Origin: Bombus terrestris
Lineage: Eukaryota > Arthropoda > Insecta > Hymenoptera > Apidae
Assembly (NCBI RefSeq): GCF_910591885.1
Contig: NC_063276.1
Span: forward strand, 806,001 to 870,000
Reading direction: 5' to 3'
Length of the DNA: 64,000 bases
Both the position numbers and the translations under genes were made by a program. Position 1 is the first letter of the stretch. Every line of letters begins with the position of its first letter. Below the pieces are notes generated by a model. That model saw only the letters and a program-made list of their open reading frames with translations. It had not been told where the DNA came from and made no database searches. Shown in pieces: positions 37,901 through 45,688 of the stretch.

Positions 37901-39910
37901 GTTCAAAGAATTTTCTATTCTAAATATCTATTGATGGTCAATTTGCAGGCGGTGGACTGGTGGAGCGTAGGCGTACTAACGTACGAGCTGTTAACCGGCG
38001 CGTCGCCTTTTACGGTCGAAGGCGAGAAGAACACGCAGCAAGACATTTCGCGACGAATATTAAAAACAGAACCACCGATGCCGGGCCACATGGGTGCTAC
38101 GATTCGAGATTTTATCCTACGTCTTCTCGTGAAAGATCCGCGACAACGACTCGGCGGAGGTCCAGGAGACGCCAAAGAACTAAAAGAACATACTTTCTTC
38201 AAGGAAGCCCCACCACCATTTAGCTGGGAAGCTCTAGAAAGACGCGAAATCACTCCGCCTTTCGTTCCTACAATTACTCACGAGCTGGACACCAGCAATT
38301 TTTCGGATGAATTCACAAAAATGATCGCAACCGACAGTCCGGCCGTGGTTCCGCCCAATTATGACAAAATTTTTAGAGGTTACTCTTACGTGGCGCCATC
38401 TGTACCGGTTGGAGACAATGTAGTTAGTAAAGACGTTATTAAAGAAGCCACGACAGCTAGTACAGAGTCTGAAATACCTTCAGCGTCGAACGCGCTGAGA
38501 TTGGAGGAGTCCCCGTTCTTACAGGCCTACGAATTAAACCCTCTGGAGGAGGCCTTAGGAGATGGTAGTTACTCGGTCTGTCATAAGTGCAGACATAAGA
38601 AAACGTTGGAAGAATACGCTGTGAAGATTGTCAGTCGCAGACTCGACTGTGCAGGAGAGGTCAATTTGCTGAGAACCTGTCAGGGACACCCAAATATAGT
38701 CGAATTAATCGATGTCCATGAGGACAAAACGCATATGTATTTGGTAATGGAATTGTTGTCTGGAGGAGAGCTATTGAGCAGACCAAGGCCATTTAGCGAG
38801 CAGCAGGCTAGTAAAATAATGCGGCAACTTGCCTCTGCGGTCCTTTTTATGCATTCGAAAGGCGTGGTCCATCGAGATCTCAAGCCAGAGAATATAGTAT
38901 TCGCTGATCAGAGCGAAGATTCACCAGTGAAGATAGTAGACTTTGGTTTCGCCAGGATAAAACGTGGCTGTGAGCCTCTACATACTCCCTGTTTCACTCT
39001 TCCATATGCAGCTCCGGAAGTGATAGGCAACCAAGGCTATGACCAGAGCTGTGATCTTTGGAGTCTGGGTGCTATATTGTACTCCCTGCTGTCTGGAAAC
39101 CCGCCATTTGGGACAAATTCCCCAGACTTGGCCACCCGAATCAGGGCAGGTGAGATCGATTTCGATAGCGAATCCTGGAGTCACCTGTCTGACCTTACCA
39201 AACAGGTCGTCAAAGGCTTGTTGACCGTTGACCCGAGCAAAAGACTGACAGCTAGTGACCTGGTAAATCATCCTTGGCTAAACGAATCTAGTTCGTCCGA
39301 AGTGGCCAGTTCGGTCGATCGAACCACTACGGACAATTTGAATACGCTATCGGAGAAGCCAGAAGGATTCCGATTACGGGAAGTAGACGGTGCCAGGCTC
39401 GCCCAGCGCCGGAAATTGCACAAACGTTCTACTTCTAGTTCCGTATCGTCATCTGCCTCTACCACTTCCTCCAGCCAGTCTGTACAGCTTGTTCGACCAC
39501 CCAGCACCGCAACTAACCTAGCGACTTCCGCCTCACCAGCGCAACCAAGCGCCTTCGATTTTGGCGAAGACAAAGTAAATGAATATCTCAGCTCTTTGTC
39601 TTCTTCCTCCGATTCGAATTCGCCAAGGATCATGCAACAGGAGTCATCTAAAAAACGTAAACGAGACGAAGATGAGGGGACCGTGTCGAGAAGTCATAAA
39701 AGATACGTGCGATATATAGAGGAGTATTACAACGGGACTGGCCCCGTGACCAGGTCCAGGAAAAGGAAACTAGAGGAGCAGACCGTAAACGAAGACGATT
39801 TATCTACGATAGAGTCTTGCGAGACAAATCACGTGGACTGCAGGGAGATCCGTCGGAAACAGAAGACAGGAAAACGACCCAAGAGGTTTACCACCGTCAT
39901 CGTGGAATAA
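1718..39910 (+). CDS. JIL-1: MSK-family tandem protein kinase (ribosomal protein S6 kinase alpha-5-like, JIL-1 orthologue)
   Basis: Nuclear Ser/Thr kinase with two kinase domains. In this family the enzyme phosphorylates histone H3 and chromatin-bound factors downstream of ERK/p38. Coding exons 1718-1958, 32551-32625, 34132-34350, 36258-36373, 36978-37178 and 37949-39910 join in frame to 937 codons; every junction is GT-AG. The N-terminal AGC kinase spans about residues 96-365: glycine loop LGTGAYGKVF at 102, Lys128, Glu148, YRDIK with Asp224, DFG at 242, T-loop Ser262 in AYSFCGT. Turn-type Ser414 and hydrophobic-motif Ser430 (FRGYSYV) follow. The CAMK-type second kinase spans 478-728: Lys510, HRDLKPEN with Asp594, DFGF at 615, Thr630 in HTPCFT. 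The 209-residue tail has a MAPK-docking/NLS stretch RRKLHKR near 771 followed by a Ser-rich run, then KKRKR at 852 and RKRK at 888. It is longer than human MSK1 (802 aa) and shorter than Drosophila JIL-1. All catalytic residues are present. The ATG at 1718 is the first in-frame start. Confidence 0.95.
5810..6250. other. GC-rich / pyrimidine-rich block ending in a GA repeat
   Basis: This block contrasts with its AT-rich surroundings. A CT-rich tract (about 5906-5985) is followed by CG-containing sequence and a (GA)13 run at 6103-6128. Overlapping frames of 74-127 codons on both strands arise from the low complexity and are not supported as genes. GAGA-type runs are typical of insect regulatory DNA, so an enhancer or alternative promoter is possible. 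Confidence 0.4.
6103..6128. repeat. (GA)13 microsatellite
   Basis: Uninterrupted GA dinucleotides inside the GC-rich block of intron 1; a potential GAGA-factor-type binding run. Confidence 0.9.
10388..10492. other. hairpin-dense block in intron 1
   Basis: Several short perfect inverted repeats lie within 105 bp: CGGCAA/TTGCCG with a 3-nt loop (10388-10402), CCGC/GCGG around a T-rich loop (about 10472-10485), and ATTTCCAC (10413-10420) complementary to GTGGAAAT (10485-10492). The block is GC-richer than its flanks. It could be a structured RNA or a regulatory element; no known family is recognised. Confidence 0.3.
11990..12017. repeat. (AG)n microsatellite
   Basis: About 13-14 uninterrupted AG units, preceded by a partly interrupted GA stretch from 11982; in intron 1. 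Confidence 0.9.
15341..15845. repeat. degenerate tandem repeat, unit about 125-155 bp, about four copies
   Basis: A recurring pattern of a TTCCT or TTTCTTCC core, a C-rich 'TCTCCAAA'-like stretch, then 'CTTT-A-AGCCATT' and 'TCATCGGCGTAT' elements begins near 15341, 15498, 15621 and 15757. The last two copies share CAAATTTCTTCCT exactly; TTATCGGCGCATCTA near 15424 matches TCATCGGCGTATTTA near 15825. The copies are strongly diverged, so boundaries are approximate. Confidence 0.4.
15938..15957. promoter_or_regulatory. paired CACGTG E-boxes
   Basis: CACGTG occurs at 15938-15943 and again at 15952-15957, 14 bp centre to centre, in a GC-rich block (15.88-16.16 kb) of intron 1. CACGTG is the site of bHLH factors of the Myc/Max, USF and Clock/Cycle type. 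The spacing of about 1.4 helical turns is suggestive of cooperative binding, but function is inferred. Confidence 0.35.
17330..18317. repeat. possible degenerate repeat array beside the LTR
   Basis: A motif like GTGAAACTTCTGAAATATC recurs near 17339, 17691, 18092 and 18282, with spacings of about 352, 401 and 190 bp. This may be a strongly decayed satellite with a unit near 190 bp. The match was made by eye and boundaries are not defined. Confidence 0.25.
18322..19213 (-). mobile_element. solo LTR of a Ty3/gypsy-type retrotransposon
   Basis: The 892-bp unit begins TGTCGGAGAG and ends CTCCGACA, so it has TG...CA ends with a 9-bp inverted terminus (TGTCGGAGA). It is flanked by TATA on both sides (18318-18321 and 19214-19217), a 4-bp target duplication. 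On the minus strand it holds a full LTR promoter layout: TATAAAAG at 18688-18681, an initiator TCAGT at 18657-18653 about 33 bp downstream, and AATAAA at 18410-18405, leaving about 83 bp to the LTR end. No gag/pol frames occur beside it, so it is a solo LTR left by LTR-LTR recombination. A 4-bp duplication at TATA-like targets fits gypsy-group elements; the family assignment is inference. It lies antisense to the host gene in intron 1. Confidence 0.8.
18653..18688 (-). promoter_or_regulatory. LTR promoter: TATA box + initiator
   Basis: On the minus strand TATAAAAG (18688-18681) is followed after the usual distance by TTCAGTTTT, whose A at 18655 would be +1. This is the U3/R boundary of the solo LTR and could drive antisense transcription within intron 1. 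Confidence 0.55.
20006..20016. repeat. C11 homopolymer
   Basis: Eleven consecutive C in an otherwise AT-rich region of intron 1; also a likely site of sequencing error. Confidence 0.85.
21763..21785. repeat. (TC)n microsatellite
   Basis: About 11 TC units, followed by TTTTC repeats; intron 1. Confidence 0.88.
22489..22506. repeat. (GA)n microsatellite
   Basis: Nine GA units in intron 1. Confidence 0.85.
23650..23673. repeat. A24 homopolymer
   Basis: Twenty-four consecutive A. No target duplication or transposon 3' end was recognised to its left, so it is listed as a plain homopolymer. Confidence 0.9.
24256..24279. repeat. A24 homopolymer
   Basis: Twenty-four consecutive A in intron 1; no flanking target duplication seen. 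Confidence 0.9.
25161..25205. repeat. decamer tandem repeat (GRATCGAAGC)
   Basis: Four and a half copies of a 10-bp unit, GGATCGAAGC with single-base variants. The 10-bp period equals roughly one DNA helical turn. Confidence 0.9.
25900..26112. mobile_element. mariner-type MITE (213 bp, near-palindromic)
   Basis: The left end TTAGGATGTCGCAAAAGTTT and the inverted right end TTAGGTTGTCCGAAAAGTTT agree over about 30 bp (continuing CTTTC-TTTTA). The element is flanked by TA dinucleotides at 25898-25899 and 26113-26114, the target of Tc1/mariner transposases. The interior is also mirrored: TAGATGC and TTTTATATTATTTTAT appear in both arms, so the whole unit could fold into one long hairpin. It has no transposase frame and must have been mobilised in trans. 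It resembles mariner-derived repeats I associate with bee genomes (recollection, not a search). Confidence 0.8.
27002..27031. promoter_or_regulatory. inverted pair of CAGGTG-type E-boxes
   Basis: CACCTGC at 27002-27008 and its exact inverse GCAGGTG at 27025-27031 face each other across 16 bp in a GC-rich block (26.75-27.25 kb). Each half contains a CACCTG/CAGGTG site typical of Snail/ZEB and E-protein factors. Regulatory role is inferred only. Confidence 0.3.
29043..29059. repeat. (AG)n microsatellite
   Basis: About eight AG units in intron 1. Confidence 0.85.
30607..30624. repeat. (AT)n microsatellite followed by T-run
   Basis: About nine AT units running into a T-rich stretch; intron 1. 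Confidence 0.85.
32456..32474. repeat. A19 homopolymer
   Basis: Nineteen A just upstream of the acceptor of exon 2 (about 75 bp away). Confidence 0.88.
32551..32625 (+). CDS. JIL-1: MSK/JIL-1 coding exon 2
   Basis: A 75-bp exon between TTACAG and GTACGTG. With the leading G from exon 1 it reads VNLADSGDQRVDMTHFDLLK..., residues 81-105, and enters the first kinase domain at FDLLKVLGTG. Both ends are phase 1; the last G completes Ala106 with exon 3. Its identity rests on the glycine-loop start and perfect phase match. Confidence 0.93.
32626..34131 (+). other. intron 2
   Basis: 1506-bp GT-AG intron. Frames of up to 115 codons near 32.5-33.0 kb, mostly on the minus strand, have no domain and overlap the real exon. 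I see no other feature. Confidence 0.85.
34132..34350 (+). CDS. JIL-1: MSK/JIL-1 coding exon 3
   Basis: Starts after TTTGCGCAG and ends at TTGG|GTAAAT. Encodes residues 106-178 plus one base: the rest of the glycine loop (AYGKVFLV), the VAIK-type lysine in YAMKVLKK (Lys128), the helix-C glutamate in TERQVLE (Glu148) and the hinge-side strand LHYAFQTDAKLHLIL. The trailing G joins AT of exon 4 to make Asp179. Confidence 0.95.
34351..36257 (+). other. intron 3
   Basis: 1907-bp GT-AG intron, AT-rich; no gene or mobile element recognised. Confidence 0.85.
36258..36373 (+). CDS. JIL-1: MSK/JIL-1 coding exon 4
   Basis: Starts after TTTTTACAG and ends CACAAG|GTAAGC. Encodes residues 179-217 (DYVSGGELFTHLYQREHFTE... 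to ALEHLHK), helices D and E of the first kinase domain. It ends in phase 0. Confidence 0.95.
36374..36977 (+). other. intron 4
   Basis: 604-bp GT-AG intron; nothing further recognised. Confidence 0.85.
36978..37178 (+). CDS. JIL-1: MSK/JIL-1 coding exon 5
   Basis: Starts after CTGTTGCAG and ends GACATT|GTAAGT, 67 codons in phase 0. Encodes the catalytic loop IIYRDIKLENILL (Asp224, Asn229), the DFG loop (Asp242), the activation segment with Ser262, and the APE motif at 271-273. Confidence 0.96.
37179..37948 (+). other. intron 5
   Basis: 770-bp GT-AG intron containing an A23 homopolymer at 37308-37330; otherwise AT-rich with nothing recognised. Confidence 0.85.
37308..37330. repeat. A23 homopolymer in intron 5
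   Basis: Twenty-three consecutive A followed by further A-rich sequence. Confidence 0.9.
37949..39910 (+). CDS. JIL-1: MSK/JIL-1 coding exon 6 (last)
   Basis: Starts after ATTTGCAG and runs 653 codons to TAA at 39908-39910. It carries the second half of the first kinase domain (AVDWWSVGVLTYELL onward), the AGC tail with its regulatory serines, the entire second kinase domain and the nuclear tail. An exon this size without introns contrasts with vertebrate orthologues, where the same region is split into many exons. In the second kinase the segment after GGELL (SRPRPFSE) is about three residues shorter than in human MSK1. Confidence 0.97.
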   Translation, partial: AVDWWSVGVLTYELLTGASPFTVEGEKNTQQDISRRILKTEPPMPGHMGATIRDFILRLLVKDPRQRLGGGPGDAKELKEHTFFKEAPPPFSWEALERREITPPFVPTITHELDTSNFSDEFTKMIATDSPAVVPPNYDKIFRGYSYVAPSVPVGDNVVSKDVIKEATTASTESEIPSASNALRLEESPFLQAYELNPLEEALGDGSYSVCHKCRHKKTLEEYAVKIVSRRLDCAGEVNLLRTCQGHPNIVELIDVHEDKTHMYLVMELLSGGELLSRPRPFSEQQASKIMRQLASAVLFMHSKGVVHRDLKPENIVFADQSEDSPVKIVDFGFARIKRGCEPLHTPCFTLPYAAPEVIGNQGYDQSCDLWSLGAILYSLLSGNPPFGTNSPDLATRIRAGEIDFDSESWSHLSDLTKQVVKGLLTVDPSKRLTASDLVNHPWLNESSSSEVASSVDRTTTDNLNTLSEKPEGFRLREVDGARLAQRRKLHKRSTSSSVSSSASTTSSSQSVQLVRPPSTATNLATSASPAQPSAFDFGEDKVNEYLSSLSSSSDSNSPRIMQQESSKKRKRDEDEGTVSRSHKRYVRYIEEYYNGTGPVTRSRKRKLEEQTVNEDDLSTIESCETNHVDCREIRRKQKTGKRPKRFTTVIVE

Positions 39911-41100
39911 AAATTTACGCCACCTTTTCTTCGTATCTCTCCTATGTATATTGTATGCATTTTACGTAATGTGATGTCGTTATCTGCCTTCGAAGCTCGA
40001 ATCGACTCGGGCAACACGCATTGCGTCATTCCTATTTCCGGGACTTTGCCCGTGAACTATTTGAATCCTGTACGAGTTCGTCATTTTGCGACATTTTGAC
40101 TATTTTGTTTTTTATCATTAACATAGGGTGTGTTAAAAAAAGGTTTAGTTTTATTCTTTGATTCTTTAGCATTTTAGGTAATGTCAATTGACATATTAAG
40201 ATTATGTAGACTGTATGATACATAACGATAGAATTAAATCGTATAACCCAATAAGGACCAATGAAATAATGCAATGCAATTATATAAATGCAATATTATT
40301 GAAAAACGTATGAAAGTGATTCATACATTGTTTTCTTAAAATATAAATTATGTATCAAAGTAGTATTTTGTAAAAGTTCACTACATAAATCAAAGATTAA
40401 AAATTTCCAGGATTCAAAAAGAATAGTTCATCATATCGTTATAAATAGTTAAATTTCTTTAAGATTCTTAAGATTGTACGATCTACGCGAAAGAAGAAAT
40501 AACGACGAAAAGAATATTACCCAGATTCTTAGAATTTCCTTTCCGTAACATAATATAGAATTCAATAATAGGTTAACGTGATAATGTTAATTAAGCGTTG
40601 TTGTAAGCAAGTAACATTTCATTTTGTCGAGTATAAGAAAGGTTTGAAGTAAACCTTAAATGTATTTAATGTACTTTGATGAACTCGTACAAGGTTCTAA
40701 ATGGAGTGTCCCAAGACGACACTGTTCCTTATCGCAATTTTTAAATTATTGTAGATACGTTTAATTTTATGCCATGCTTAGGGTTACGTATCATCGAACG
40801 AAACTACGAGAGATAGTATTTTAAGTAGAAAATAACGAATACGTGTTCCTTATCTTTTGAAGCCGCTCTGAATGTGGATGGAACTTAACCTAAAAAAGAG
40901 TATTCGTCGTTCTTAGATTACAATATTATTATTTATCCTATTAGAGGAGCTTCAAAACCAAACGAATAGATATTTTCTATTCTTGTCAACCATTTTGTAA
41001 TAGATTATACGCATTATCATCCTTTTTGTATTAAATTTTTCAACCATTATCAATTTTCTATGGGCAAATATCTGATCAACTCATCGATATTGTGTATGTA

Positions 41101-41235
41101 TATACAGAGTGTCCTATGGAACAAGACGTAGCGTTCGAACGATACAGGATAGAATAAAATTTCATTTAGAAAAATTGAATGGTTTCGGGGTATCATCCGA
41201 TGCATGTGTCTTTTTGCAGTGGGACGCTCTGTATA
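41101..41235. mobile_element. short inverted-repeat element (135 bp MITE)
   Basis: The left end TATACAGAGTGTCCTA and inverted right end TATACAGAGCGTCCCA match at 14 of 16 positions. The outermost TATA/TATA may include a target duplication. There is no coding capacity. TIRs of the CAGAGTGTCC kind are common in insect DNA transposons; superfamily not assigned. Confidence 0.6.
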
Positions 41236-41865
41236 ATAAATTAATTCGTAAACGTTCTCGTCGCGGGGAAACGTCGATTTGTACAGAAAACACTGAATAC
41301 AAGAAAAGCAAGATTCTCGCTCAAAACGCGACGAAAGATGGAACGGTCTCTCGAGATCGATTCCCTGTAGATTTATTTTCTTTCTTCGCGTTGTCTGTGA
41401 TCAACCATGTATAAAAATGGAAACAAAATGAAAAAAAAAAGAACAAGAAAGTCGTCGAAGTGTTTGTCGACTTTTCTTAATCTTCGCTCTATCCCTGATC
41501 CTTCTTAGAGGAAATTAAAAGGCAAAAGAAGGGAATAGGAGGAGGAAAACGGAGGAAGGCGTAGAGAGAAAGAGGAAAAATGACTTTGCGTAAAGACTTT
41601 ATGTAAAAAGAAAAAAAAAAAAAATTCGATTCGTGAAAATCACGCATAGAAAATGTGCCTCAAACAGACGATTTATAAGGCGTGTGTGAATATGGTGTAC
41701 ACGCGTTTCAATTTTCTTTGGGAAGAAACAGAAGGATCTTCGTTTATTTCGTATGAAAAAGGAGGTTATGAGAGGTTAGGAATGATAGAGGCGCGTGTAT
41801 TCTCTATTTATTGTATCGACGCAAAAGTAAACGTATTGTGTTGTACGCGTCGATTATTACTATTA

Positions 41866-41893
41866 ATTATATATATAATATATATATATATAT
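41866..41893. repeat. AT-rich microsatellite
   Basis: TA/AT dinucleotides with one interruption. Confidence 0.8.
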
Positions 41894-42039
41894 GAAAAAA
41901 AGTATACACACAGACTCAAATCCAAACGGTTCTGTTTACACTAGCATATATTATATCGGATACATGCTATTCTTGTACATTAATTTTTAGCCTTGAATCT
42001 TTATAAGAAAAATATTATATACAAGAAGAAAAAAAAAAA

Positions 42040-42057
42040 TATATATATATATATATA
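42040..42057. repeat. (AT)n microsatellite
   Basis: About nine AT units directly after an A-run. Confidence 0.85.
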
Positions 42058-42494
42058 CTTATACACACGTGGTACACACACAAAATCATATACCCGTGTA
42101 CATTCTACGTAGAATGTTAAAAGATAGGGTTGATCAAAGTCATTGAGTATCGTAATGATTAATGGTACAATGTATCGTTTACATTACGACTCCTTCATTT
42201 TGTACGAATGTGTTTTACGTATTAATTACGTTCATTGATTATTTTTTCCTTTTCTTTCTTAATGATAAAATGATCGTGTGTATTATGAAAGGTATATTAA
42301 CGAATAGATCATCGAATTATTTGTAATGAAATAGACGAGTTGGAGGGAATGGCACTTTGTTAGAAAACGTTGAAATTGAAGGTAGTTGAGATTTATTTTC
42401 GTAGTCTTCGATACTGTTTCGTGTGATTCAACTTCTTGCTGCTTCAGAAATTCATTGTATAAAAAATTTATTTAGATTTTCTGAATGACACGTA

Positions 42495-42513
42495 TTTTTT
42501 TTTTTTTTTTTTT
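42495..42513. repeat. T19 homopolymer
   Basis: Nineteen consecutive T in the 3' flank of the kinase gene. Confidence 0.88.
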
Positions 42514-42866
42514 ACACATAATTTACAGAAATAAATGTTTCGTTCTTTTAGTTGATTCGTCGTAGCAAGAGGTTAGAATAAGTATCATTGCGGCACGAAA
42601 GAAATTTAATTCTTTCATGCGTGACGATAGTTTGTTAGTTTTCGTTGTTTTTATTATAAATTACAATTGGTTATGCGGTGACTCATGGATATGTTCGAGT
42701 CCAGACCTTTTTACATTTAATTCTATAAGAATAAAACTCCGGACAGACGATTCTACGTTAAAAAATGAAATGTATAATACAGTTTTTACGTATGATTTTT
42801 CCCTTTTTGAGAAGTTTCAATTTGAAAATTCGTGGGAACCCCATCTAGATCAGAGTCTTTTTTAAA

Positions 42867-42872
42867 AATAAA
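42867..42872 (+). promoter_or_regulatory. candidate polyadenylation signal (AATAAA)
   Basis: AATAAA followed within 10-35 bp by a GT-rich stretch (TTTGTGTTTTGATGATGTTT), the usual arrangement of a metazoan poly(A) site. It would end the MSK/JIL-1 transcript about 3 kb after the stop. Other AATAAA copies occur at 41153 and 42530. Confidence 0.35.
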
Positions 42873-43989
42873 ATGTATATTTGTGTTTTGATGATGTTTT
42901 CAAAAGTGAGTCCAGAAGCTCATAAAGTCTCGTATAGTAAGGGGATCCGCTTACTTTGTTTATTCATTTTATGACGTGGGATCAACTTTTTAATATTGCT
43001 ATTTATAGTTTTATCTTTTATACTTTAAAATTTATAACCCGATATCTTCCAAACCTGTTACATCTGCATCTTCCATACCAAAAATGACGTATAATTCTTT
43101 AAGTAACTTCCATCCATTAGTTTAATGTAGAGAGTAAACTTTAATTTGCGGCTAGTTTGATAAACATACGAACAGATCTGCGAGTCACGATGTATCGTCT
43201 TAGTGTGTAAGCTGAAAGAGGGAAGAAGGGTGTTGACTGCTGTGAAGAAAAAGTGCAACGTTAAAGAAATAATAATAAAAAATAAAAATAAGAAACGAGA
43301 TAGGTGAAAAAGAAAGGATAGTGAAGACTGAAAATGGTTGTACACGGACTCAGGGAACAGAGAGACACAACCAAGGACATAAATTCTCTAAAAAGAAAAA
43401 GAAAAAAAAAACGATTATGAAAAGGATGAGAGCGTTCCACGTGGATGGAGAAACGCATGCTTCTACCAAAGACGACCGAAGTAAAATCGCTCTGCAAAGA
43501 CCAAAAAAAGTCAAGGAAAAGTCATAAAAAAATCAACAAAAGATATAAAGAAGAATAGAAAAAACTTAATCTTTTCGAAATATCGTGAGGCGTGTAAATT
43601 TTTGCTGAATCGTGTGTGATTTTCCAGGCGTTAAACATATAAATAAAAGAAGATAAAGATGAAAAAGAGGGAAAGAAAGAATTATTTAAATAAGAAATGC
43701 ATAGATATATAAAGAATATTATATATATTATATATATTTAATATAAGACTATATTCTAGAAGATCATATTTCTTTAATAAGAGGATATTTCTATTTAGGG
43801 ATCATACGAGTCATTATTGAGTCCTTAATAAGTTGCAATCAGTTGAATCGTGTCGAGGAGAAAAACTGATTTTTTCTAGATACATATATCACTGTTATGT
43901 TATTAAAAGTAATTAACAGAAAGAGATGGAAGGTGAGGAAGATAAAAAATAAAAAAAGCAGAAAATTTGTAAAAATATGTATATTTGTA

Positions 43990-44328
43990 CAGGGCGTCGA
44001 AAGAGTCTAGTGCACATTATTTTTGGTAATTCGAAATTGATCGAATCATCCATGTCAATATGTTCACGTTCGTTAGGTATACGTTACGATGTTCCTTGAA
44101 ATAACAACTCATGGCATTTTTATTTCGTTTGAACGACGGCTTGTACACGCATAGTAGAGTTTGTTTGTTTCTTTTTTTTTTATGTATATGTATTATATTA
44201 TGATTTTCCGTGAGAGAAAGACCGAGAGAGTATTCTTCGGCGACATGTGTTCTATTGTTCGTAGTTTCGATCGGGACTTTTCCCCTGTCCATAGATAAAA
44301 TTGTGCGATAGACTTTTCAGACATCCTA
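43990..44328. mobile_element. possible Tc1/mariner-type MITE relic (about 340 bp)
   Basis: The left end CAGGGCGTCGAAAGAGTC and inverted right end TAGGATGTCTGAAAAGTC, followed in both arms by TA..GCAC, agree at about 20 of 28 positions. TA flanks both ends (43988-43989, 44329-44330). No transposase frame is recognised inside; a 91-codon minus frame has no known domain. Confidence 0.45.
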
Positions 44329-44782
44329 TATACATATATTATATATAATTATAGCTTCTATTATACGATAAAGAGTGCTGTTCTGCTATTATAAGTACGT
44401 AAGAGAGACAAGGTACCTTTGTTACTACTGGTTGTTAAATATATCATAACATAATATTTATTTACATAACGAATTTTTTACTCGCTTCATATATCCCAGA
44501 TTTTACGGCGAAGATAAACGCGGTTAAACGCGTTTTTAAGTATATTATTTTATTTCACTCATTTCAATGGTTTTTGGAAATTTTGGTACTGTTTATTTCA
44601 TTATATTTAATCTTGGAACAGTTTTCTTACTTCTGCGTTCTTGTATTTTTATTTATTTTTTTAAGAAAATTAAATTATACCTTGTGTTGTAAATACTTGA
44701 GTCCTTTGGCTTTATAATTTTGAAATTTGAATCGATAATATTTTATTTGTAGTGTCTTCAGTTGAATAAAATTTTTTGATGG

Positions 44783-44791
44783 AAAAAAAAA
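44783..44791 (-). terminator. RNA polymerase III T-run terminator
   Basis: Nine T on the minus strand starting 7 nt after the 3' end of the tRNA-Arg gene. Confidence 0.9.
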
Positions 44792-44797
44792 GTCAAC

Positions 44798-44870
44798 CGA
44801 TCCTGCCAGGATTCGAACCTGGAATCTTCTGATCCGTAGTCAGACGCGTTATCCGTTGCGCCACAGGACC
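44798..44870 (-). tRNA. tRNA-Arg(ACG)
   Basis: A 73-nt intron-less tRNA gene on the minus strand. The acceptor stem pairs GGTCCTG with CAGGATC (one G-U) with discriminator G. The A-box is TGGCGCAACGG and the B-box GGTTCGAATCC. The anticodon stem TCTGA/TCAGA encloses loop CTACGGA, giving anticodon ACG (read as ICG), which decodes CGU/CGC/CGA. The T-arm is CCAGG-TTCGAAT-CCTGG. CCA is not encoded, as expected in eukaryotes. It lies about 310 bp downstream of the UPF0488 gene on the same strand, with its own pol III signals. Confidence 0.97.
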
Positions 44871-45178
44871 CAAGTTGCTAACAATGTCTATTATTTGTAA
44901 GATAAACATCACCTATGAAAATTATGAAAACATTTTCTTATGCGTATTCTTACTTTAACTTTAATTATAATATAACAAAGGAAATTCAATTAATTTCCAA
45001 TTTAAAATAGATTATATAAAAAAACTTAGGCTAACGAAATTATTTGTAATGCTGTTATCTTTGTTTTTAATACCTTATGTTTTTAATGCTTAAATAAACA
45101 ATTCAGTATGTAATAAGAACTCAAAATTGTAAAAGGATAGTGATAATAAAAGTAATAATAAATATACAAATGCATATT

Positions 45179-45688
45179 TTATTCCTTAACCTCAAAATTA
45201 AATCGAAATACATTTTGTACATTGTCAATATTGATACATTTTTCACTAAAGTTCAAAGGATGTGTCACAGCCTGTTTTTCTTTCGTAGATGCAGAAGCAG
45301 CCTTCCTTACAAATACACATTTCCTATTCTCACTGGGCGGAGATATAAACTTAATAGAAGATGCTGTTTTGCCAAACTTTTGCTCGTCCAAAGCCATTTT
45401 TTCTCTGTAATTCCCTAAAGTGTTACGCATTATTTGCCTCTTTCTTATCAGAGGTGCAGTATTACTTTTTAGAATATTTATATTTTTATTTAAGTCATGT
45501 GCCTGCCTCTCAGGAAGCTTTCCAGTGCCCAAACACATTTCTAATTGTTGAATACACCAGCATAATTCTACTTCAAATTGATCTTCAGCTTCCTGGCTCA
45601 AACCACTATTAGTTTCTGCACCAACGCTAGCTGAATCTGCTAGTTTTGGTTCTGCATTTTTTTTATTTGCTGTCGGCTTCTTAGCATT
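45179..45688 (-). CDS. UPF0488 coding exon 2
   Basis: Begins after TTTCAG, reads NAKKPTANKKNAEPK... and runs 169 codons to TAA. AATAAA (45183-45178, minus) overlaps the stop and could be the poly(A) signal of a very short 3'UTR, which would separate the transcript from the tRNA gene. Confidence 0.85.
   Translation of the reverse strand, partial: NAKKPTANKKNAEPKLADSASVGAETNSGLSQEAEDQFEVELCWCIQQLEMCLGTGKLPERQAHDLNKNINILKSNTAPLIRKRQIMRNTLGNYREKMALDEQKFGKTASSIKFISPPSENRKCVFVRKAASASTKEKQAVTHPLNFSEKCINIDNVQNVFRFNFEVKE

Larger units (their letters stand above)
39911..44797 (+). other. 3' flank / probable long 3'UTR of MSK/JIL-1
   Basis: No coding exon recognised. An AATAAA overlaps the stop codon itself and is probably too early to be the main signal. 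A better candidate is AATAAA at 42867-42872 followed by GT-rich sequence, which would give a 3'UTR near 3 kb. The stretch also has two short inverted-repeat elements and several AT and homopolymer runs listed separately. Confidence 0.5.

Noticed and set aside
40117..40150. AGGGTGTGTTAAAAAAAGG, considered as a transposon end
   Set aside because: No inverse partner was found within about 400 bp and the match is short and A-rich.
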